From the NCBI GenBank assembly GCA_030431375.1, contig JAUIIY010000003.1, forward strand, positions 1-64,000: 64,000 bases of DNA. The letters run 5' to 3'. Under the pieces are notes generated by a model. The model had not been told where the DNA came from. It ran no database searches and saw only the letters and a program-made list of their open reading frames with translations. Made by a program: the position numbers and the translations under genes. This document shows, in pieces, positions 57,743 to 64,000 of this stretch (position 1 is its first letter; the number at the start of each line of letters is the position of its first letter). Source of the stretch: Alphaproteobacteria bacterium (GTDB lineage: Bacteria; Pseudomonadota; Alphaproteobacteria; Rickettsiales; JABSSG01).

Positions 57743-57770
57743 CTTGAAAAGAATGTATTAATACTTATAT
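57743..57770 (+). promoter_or_regulatory. heat-shock (RpoH-type) promoter of groESL
   Basis: CTTGAAA (57743-57749), a 14-base spacer and CTTATAT (57764-57770) resemble the sigma-32 consensus. The site is about 41 bases before the groES start, which fits heat-shock control of the chaperonin operon. Confidence 0.6.
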
Positions 57771-57811
57771 CAACACTTGTAAATAATCATAACTAATAAA
57801 TGGAGCGCGTT

Positions 57812-59772
<1,961 letters not shown>

Positions 59773-59806
59773 TTTCCGAAAACCTTCGTTCATACAAAAC
59801 TTATAT

Positions 59807-59837
59807 AGAGGGCCCCCATTGTGGGGCTCTTTTTTTG
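59807..59837 (+). terminator. Rho-independent terminator after groEL
   Basis: A ten-pair stem (AGAGGGCCCC with GGGGCTCTTT, including G-T pairs) around a short loop is followed by a run of T's. It lies 35 bases after the groEL stop. Confidence 0.88.
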
Positions 59838-59891
59838 TTTTCCAGATAACAACCAAAGTTGCTATATTATATATAGAATTTCACTTTTAAG

Positions 59892-59942
59892 TTGACGATT
59901 TAATTAAATTATGTTAACATTCGGTATGGAAAGCTTAGGAGG
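59892..59942 (+). promoter_or_regulatory. promoter and strong ribosome binding site for the 59946 gene
   Basis: TTGACG (59892-59897), a 17-base spacer and TAACAT (59915-59920) form a good sigma-70 promoter. TTAGGAGG (59935-59942) precedes the ATG by three bases, close to a full match to the 16S rRNA tail. This supports an expressed, stand-alone gene. Confidence 0.65.
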
Positions 59943-59945
59943 CGT

Positions 59946-61091
59946 ATGACATATAAATATAATTCAGAAATAAATAGCTATACAAAGATGAATGACGGAG
60001 CTACCAAAGGTTTGGTTGTTGTAGCTGGTCATCTAAAGAAGCATGATGGAAGCTATTTAAAATCACAAGTTGATAGGATTCCTGATTTACTAAAAAATTA
60101 TTCAGCTGATCAGAATATTCTATTTGTTCAGCTTAACGAAAAAGATATATCCTTAGAACAATTGGGAGAAGAGATTAAAAAATTTGCAGATGTAAATGAT
60201 GAAATTTCTATTATTTCAGGAATTCATGGTTTGCATCCATTCTCATTAGAAGGTGAGCATATATTACAATTTGGAGAGTCATCTAGTTTTTTTGAAGATT
60301 CATTACCAGGAATATTTTCCTCTCCCGCAATGGCCTTAGATTATGTCAGAGATTATTTAGTACGGGATATATATGTCAGCAGTGCTGAATATTTTGAAAC
60401 TGTAGTTGAAGCAACTCATGGTAAATTAGCCTCTGTTTGGCAAACCTCGTGTCAGGGGAGTCTGCTTATACCTAAATTAGAAAAAATACTGCCAGATGGT
60501 GTTAAGCTATACACTGAAACTGATAGATTCCATATGTATCCTGAGGGTACCTTAGATGCTCTAATCAAAAATATTGTTAGAAGTGAAGAAATTGATTTCG
60601 ATAATATGATTGCCGATGTCTCCGATAAAATAGCGTATATCAATAGTATTAGTGATAAAGAGTACCAGGATTACTCTATGTTTTTTAGCCCTATAAAAAC
60701 TATTATTGGTAAAGAGCAATTCAAGTACGCATCTCTGGTAAATGATTTAATATATAGTGGCAAAACTCACTTTGATCAGCAGAAATATGCAGATGAATTG
60801 ACTGTACAAAAATCAGCAAAATTTAAATATTCGTTTGAAAAGCAATGTAGTGCAGAAAAAATAGGGTCAGCTATAGAAATACTAAGAAATGTTGAAGATT
60901 TTGATTTTAACAAATGTGCGTATGGTCATGGAAACGCGCCGTGGATCCATGAGCAGGTTCATTCAATATTTGGTTTAGGTCCTGATGCACATGACTGCCC
61001 TGTAGATAGTGCAATGTACCTTGATTTATTGGCGTGTGTTACTGTTTTGGGAGAGGACCATCCGTTCGTTTCAGGGGAAGATTTATCTTAA
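59946..61091 (+). CDS. unknown protein, possible clan-CD-like cysteine peptidase
   Basis: A 381-residue protein that I do not recognise by family. The first 190 residues look like an alpha/beta fold: strand GLVVVAGHL, strand NILFVQL, then EISIISGIHGLHP with a His-Gly pair at 94-95, and later LASVWQTSCQGSLLIPKLEK with Cys 169. His-Gly after one strand and Cys after the next is the layout of caspase-like (clan CD) peptidases, but the spacing is long and no other family motif is certain. The C-terminal half is helical and ends in DAHDCPVDSAMYLDLLACV. No signal peptide is seen. Treat the peptidase idea as a hypothesis. Confidence 0.75.
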   Translation: MTYKYNSEINSYTKMNDGATKGLVVVAGHLKKHDGSYLKSQVDRIPDLLKNYSADQNILFVQLNEKDISLEQLGEEIKKFADVNDEISIISGIHGLHPFSLEGEHILQFGESSSFFEDSLPGIFSSPAMALDYVRDYLVRDIYVSSAEYFETVVEATHGKLASVWQTSCQGSLLIPKLEKILPDGVKLYTETDRFHMYPEGTLDALIKNIVRSEEIDFDNMIADVSDKIAYINSISDKEYQDYSMFFSPIKTIIGKEQFKYASLVNDLIYSGKTHFDQQKYADELTVQKSAKFKYSFEKQCSAEKIGSAIEILRNVEDFDFNKCAYGHGNAPWIHEQVHSIFGLGPDAHDCPVDSAMYLDLLACVTVLGEDHPFVSGEDLS

Positions 61092-61104
61092 CTACTATTC
61101 AAGA

Positions 61105-61599
61105 TTACAATGTCAGATCTAGCCAATCTTTATGCGAAAGTTTTAAGCAAAATTGCAATTGATCCAAATAATGAAATCGGTGAACATCAATCCATTTTTT
61201 TGAGTAATATGGAAATGGGTTTGTAGTATAAAGATAAATATCTTTATACTCAAAATTCGCAAATGCTTCTTTGATAAGTCGGTTATATAAGGCGCGTCCT
61301 ATACCTTGGTTGCGGTACCTTGGAGAGACGAAGAAATTAGCTAGCCATGGCGTAAGATTAGGATAAAGAGGCAAATCATTTTCTAATAAACTTATGCATC
61401 CGCAAACTTTTTGTTCCTCTTCTAAAAAAGCATAAAGCATTAAAGGAAGGTTGTTTGGTTTCAAGCACTGTTCTAACTCATTTTCTAAAACGGTTAGTGA
61501 CTCGTAATGATGTCCCCACTCTAGCCAGATAAGTTGAGCTATCTCATCAAAATAAGTTTTTGGAGTTTTAGAGGTAAGAACGGAAATTCTAGCAGACAT
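61105..61599 (-). CDS. GNAT-family N-acetyltransferase
   Basis: A 164-residue acetyltransferase of the GNAT fold. The acetyl-CoA loop is seen in PWLANFFVSPRYRNQGIGRA (motif A, R/Q-x-x-G-x-G/A), followed by LYNRLIKEAFANFEYKDIYL and a C-terminal FPYYSKKWIDVHRF. The start is ATG 61599, which overlaps the TGA of the upstream JmjC gene (TGATG), a sign of translational coupling. Its substrate is unknown. Confidence 0.85.
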   Translation of the reverse strand: MSARISVLTSKTPKTYFDEIAQLIWLEWGHHYESLTVLENELEQCLKPNNLPLMLYAFLEEEQKVCGCISLLENDLPLYPNLTPWLANFFVSPRYRNQGIGRALYNRLIKEAFANFEYKDIYLYTTNPFPYYSKKWIDVHRFHYLDQLQFCLKLSHKDWLDLTL

Positions 61600-62504
61600 C
61601 ACAATCCCATATTGCGTTTTAAAACAACCCAATAGCTATTTTTACTATCGAATTCTTTGCCTTGAATATATTTGTATTTTATTTCACTATAAAATTCACT
61701 AAGAAAATCTTTCCAATTTATCCACCATAGATTTGCACTAATTGAGTTTTCAGTAGATCTAATATCATGCCACCAGCCTTTTGGAATATAAAGCATATCA
61801 CCGGCTTCAAGCTCAGATTGTAACAAAAGAACATTACCGAATTCTGGATATAGATCCAAATTTGGCTGCATGACATCTATAGGACTATAACCGTCATACC
61901 ATGTAATGTTAGTTGGATAGCAGTTTTCTGAATATTTTGGAGATATTAATGTAACAATTTTCTTTCCATATATCTGTACAAACAAATTATGATCCGAATC
62001 ATAATGTAATTTAGACTTAGTTCCCTTGGGACCAATCCATAAATTTGTTCTATGTAAATATTTTGTGGAATAAAATTCAGGAAACTTTAATGAATCCTTA
62101 AGTTTGGGGTGTATATTTAAAATATCAAATTGACTCAGGTAGCCAGCCTTTATACCATAATTTTGTATATTTTTAATGTACGACTCAAGTTTCATGTTTT
62201 GCTTGAGCGATTCAACTGCGCCGTATTGATCATTCGTCAAATTCTCTTTTAATTGGACAGTGACATCAGTTTCGGGAAAGTGAGATATAAAGAAGTCAAA
62301 GTTCCAGCTACTTGATGGCCAAGATGAAGCCGCCCCTCTGAACAACACTGGTTGGGAAGCGCTCAAATACTTACTTTTAAACGTTTTTTCCGATATAGGC
62401 CATTTTTCTTCTCTGATGGGGGCTATATTGTTTGCAAAAACAAAATTTGAACTGAGTATCAAAAAAAGTTCTGTAAGAATTATTGCAATCATCCGTCTAC
62501 GCAT
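61599..62504 (-). CDS. exported JmjC/cupin_8 dioxygenase-like protein
   Basis: A 301-residue protein of the JmjC/cupin_8 group, 2-oxoglutarate and iron dependent hydroxylases related to FIH and JMJD5. It has the N-terminal QPVLFRGAASSWPSSSWNFD, then the iron site HYD (H167, D169) in GTKSKLHYDSDHNLFVQIYG, and the third ligand H246 in GDMLYIPKGWWHDIRSTENS. From ATG 62504 a signal peptide is evident (MRRRMIAIILTELFLILSSN, then FVFA-NN). The longer frame to 62570 would hide it. All three iron ligands are present, so it may be active outside the cytoplasm. Confidence 0.85.
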   Translation of the reverse strand: MRRRMIAIILTELFLILSSNFVFANNIAPIREEKWPISEKTFKSKYLSASQPVLFRGAASSWPSSSWNFDFFISHFPETDVTVQLKENLTNDQYGAVESLKQNMKLESYIKNIQNYGIKAGYLSQFDILNIHPKLKDSLKFPEFYSTKYLHRTNLWIGPKGTKSKLHYDSDHNLFVQIYGKKIVTLISPKYSENCYPTNITWYDGYSPIDVMQPNLDLYPEFGNVLLLQSELEAGDMLYIPKGWWHDIRSTENSISANLWWINWKDFLSEFYSEIKYKYIQGKEFDSKNSYWVVLKRNMGL

Positions 62505-62888
62505 TCTAAAAACCACCATGACTAATTTATAAAAGAATCGCCATTTTTTACATTTTTCAATAAATGTCAAGTGGATTGAGCAACTATTTTATGGTATTAA
62601 AACCCAAGATAGCGTATTAGACTAAGAAAATTAGGATCATTGAAAAATCGGCATGTCACATTCATCATAACAGAGTTTGATGTTGTGATTAAAGCCGTAT
62701 CCACCATCCCATGAAGGGATTTTTAAACAACGTATATGAGTAGGATAGATTAATTGATCAGCGTATTTATCAAAGTTGTAAGCAAGAGACGGAGTAAACG
62801 AAAATTTGATCAGCTGTTGGGATAAGCAAGCATTAACGGTTTGTTAATATAGCTATAATAAAATACATGCAATAATAAGAAATTTTCT
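62505..62888. other. gap with a possible minus-strand gene remnant
   Basis: On the minus strand, 62637-62845 is open with no start codon, ending TGA. It reads YNFDKYADQLIYPTHIRCLK, IPSWDGGYGFNHNIKLCYDE and CDMPIFQ. The composition looks like a secreted protein tail rather than noise. No family is recognised. Nothing else is seen here. Confidence 0.3.
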
Positions 62889-63200
62889 ATGTCAAGCGAA
62901 TCAAAAAAACCAGATTCAGAAGATGAAGCATCACCACCTTCGACACCTAGAAGGAGGAGTGAGGTTTTAGAAGACAAGCTAGCTAAAACTGCTGCTGTGT
63001 TAGGAGGTCCTCCTAGTCCACAAACAGCTAGAAAGCATAGAAGAGAAAGAAGGGCAAAAAAGAAAGATCAAATTTCAAGAGATGCTCGCGCAAGGGCAGA
63101 ACGACTAGCAAGAGAATTGCAAGAAGCAAGAAGACGGGAAGAAGAAGCTCTAAGGAGGAAATATGGAACTCCAAGTGGGGCATTTCACTCGTGCATTTAG
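62889..63200 (+). CDS. small, highly charged unknown protein
   Basis: A 103-residue protein, opening with Ser/Pro/Glu-rich sequence (SSESKKPDSEDEASPPSTPR) and continuing as a strongly basic helix (ARKHRRERRAKKKDQISRDA; RAERLARELQEARRREEEAL), likely a coiled coil. No family is recognised. It has no clear Shine-Dalgarno. Its 3' end overlaps the next gene by 38 bases and contains that gene's ribosome binding site. Confidence 0.55.
   Translation: MSSESKKPDSEDEASPPSTPRRRSEVLEDKLAKTAAVLGGPPSPQTARKHRRERRAKKKDQISRDARARAERLARELQEARRREEEALRRKYGTPSGAFHSCI
63151..63159 (+). promoter_or_regulatory. consensus Shine-Dalgarno inside the preceding gene
   Basis: TAAGGAGGA is nearly a full complement of the 16S rRNA 3' end and precedes ATG 63163 by three bases. 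Its first three bases are an in-frame stop for the downstream frame, so that frame cannot be a read-through from upstream. Confidence 0.8.
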
Positions 63201-64000
63201 ATTGTTAAGTGATGGCAGACGTCGAGACATAAAGCTACGTAAAATTTCATATGGTTTTAGAGATATAGTACAAGATTTTATAGACTCAAGGTCTACAGGT
63301 GCCATGATAAGGCCTATGTATTTTTATTACCAAATAAAGAAGTCGGATCTAAATTATATTAGGTACTATATATTAGAGTCCGGAAGAGGTGATGTAATGT
63401 TGAGTGAAATGTCAGGTAGCATTCATGATAAAGATATTACATTTCGTAAAGTGGGAGCACATGGTCCTAGATATAGAGTGTTAATCCCTCAATTAGATAA
63501 TATTGTAACTTCTATGGTAAGAGGAGGAGAATCTTTAGAGGACGCTAGATATAGAGTTGGAAGGGATCTTGCTAGGGTTGCAGGTGGAAGAGAAGTAAAA
63601 GGGGAATATGCCGAAGAAGATTTAGATTTATTAGTGACCACTGGTGTTATATTAGCTGTAGATATGGCCCGTGAAAGAAGGGCAAAAAGATATATAGCAA
63701 GCCATTTTGCTAGGAAAGATATAGGTTTTAGAGAAAAATTGAGGCTATATGCTGGCTCTAGTGGTAGTGGAAGAACTATAAGATATCGCGGTGAAGAAAT
63801 AGCCTTAAGTAGCCTTGGTGTTAGAGGTCTAAGAGAAATTGGGGGATTTGAGGGTGATGCTGGTGATATGTCAGATTATTCCGATGAAGAATTGGCACCG
63901 CGCGCATTATTTCCTGAAGGAGGGGAAGCGCATAGTGATGAGTTTAAAGGTGGTGGTAGCTCTACGCCCGATATAGATTCTGGTTCTGCAACAGATTTTG
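63163..64000 (+). CDS. unknown Arg/Gly-rich protein, cut by the window end
   Basis: An open frame from ATG 63163 runs past the window edge; 279 codons are visible. It starts MELQVGHFTRAFRLLSDGRR, includes DIVQDFIDSRSTGAMIRPMY, YAEEDLDLLVTTGVILAVDM and RERRAKRYIASHFARKDIGF, and then becomes acidic and low-complexity (DAGDMSDYSDEELAPRALFP; STPDIDSGSATDF). No signal peptide, membrane segment or known domain is seen. A basic body with an acidic Ser/Gly tail would suit a secreted effector, but that is conjecture. Confidence 0.8.
   Translation, partial: MELQVGHFTRAFRLLSDGRRRDIKLRKISYGFRDIVQDFIDSRSTGAMIRPMYFYYQIKKSDLNYIRYYILESGRGDVMLSEMSGSIHDKDITFRKVGAHGPRYRVLIPQLDNIVTSMVRGGESLEDARYRVGRDLARVAGGREVKGEYAEEDLDLLVTTGVILAVDMARERRAKRYIASHFARKDIGFREKLRLYAGSSGSGRTIRYRGEEIALSSLGVRGLREIGGFEGDAGDMSDYSDEELAPRALFPEGGEAHSDEFKGGGSSTPDIDSGSATDF

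Overview
The window reads as chromosome of an AT-rich, host-dependent alphaproteobacterium of the Rickettsiales type. The main support is three consecutive ATP/ADP translocase (tlc) genes, a split transhydrogenase (pntAA/pntAB/pntB), an alphaproteobacterial ChpT-type phosphotransferase, CarD and AddA, together with visible gene decay. Partial glycolysis/gluconeogenesis (gpmI, class I aldolase), DAP/lysine-branch genes (lysC, dapA), a folate operon and several exported enzymes suggest a less reduced member (Midichloria- or Jidaibacter-like is possible). The genus cannot be fixed from the sequence alone.

Layout. 1-2.7 kb is a decay zone: a broken transposase, gene scraps, tRNA-fMet and a frameshifted unknown gene. 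2.8-4.4 kb holds obgE-rpmA-rplU (minus). 4.6-7.3 kb holds chpT, dapA, smpB and carD (plus), ending in a clear terminator, then tRNA-Leu. 7.5-19.7 kb is a long, tightly packed minus-strand housekeeping run (trm112, era, rnc, lepB, gpmI, phoU, nrdR, glyA, rpiB, DUF924, glmM, ftsH, tilS). 19.7-27.6 kb holds a DUF2066-like gene, a PerM/AI-2E permease, hda, addA, sixA-like, yaaA, an NDUFAF5-like methyltransferase and tRNA-Val. 27.7-36.2 kb is an energy block: pntAA-pntAB-pntB-tlc-tlc-tlc and a CPBP-like membrane protein. 36.2-43.2 kb holds lysC, an FMN oxidoreductase, an M23 lipoprotein, pabC, and folB-folK-folP-folC. 43.2-45.8 kb holds argR divergent from an arginine-type ABC importer, with two tandem ARG-box-like sites between them. 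45.9-51.3 kb holds a dead histidine kinase beside an intact response regulator, then xseA, bcp, a class I aldolase, mscS and efp.

51.3-64 kb is the accessory and most unusual part. It contains a SuhB-like protein that has lost its metal-binding residues, a MACPF/perforin-like protein with no signal peptide, a kinase-fold phosphotransferase whose 5' end is also present as a decayed copy on the other side of the MACPF gene, a full-length arginine kinase, an exported FkbM methyltransferase, groESL, a possible clan-CD-like peptidase, a GNAT enzyme coupled to an exported JmjC/cupin_8 protein, and two overlapping unknown genes, the second running off the window.

Working model (inference): host ATP enters through the Tlc carriers and arginine enters through an ArgR-controlled importer. 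The arginine kinase could then store ATP as phosphoarginine, giving a phosphagen buffer in an energy-scavenging intracellular bacterium. This combination is the most interesting candidate system in the window.
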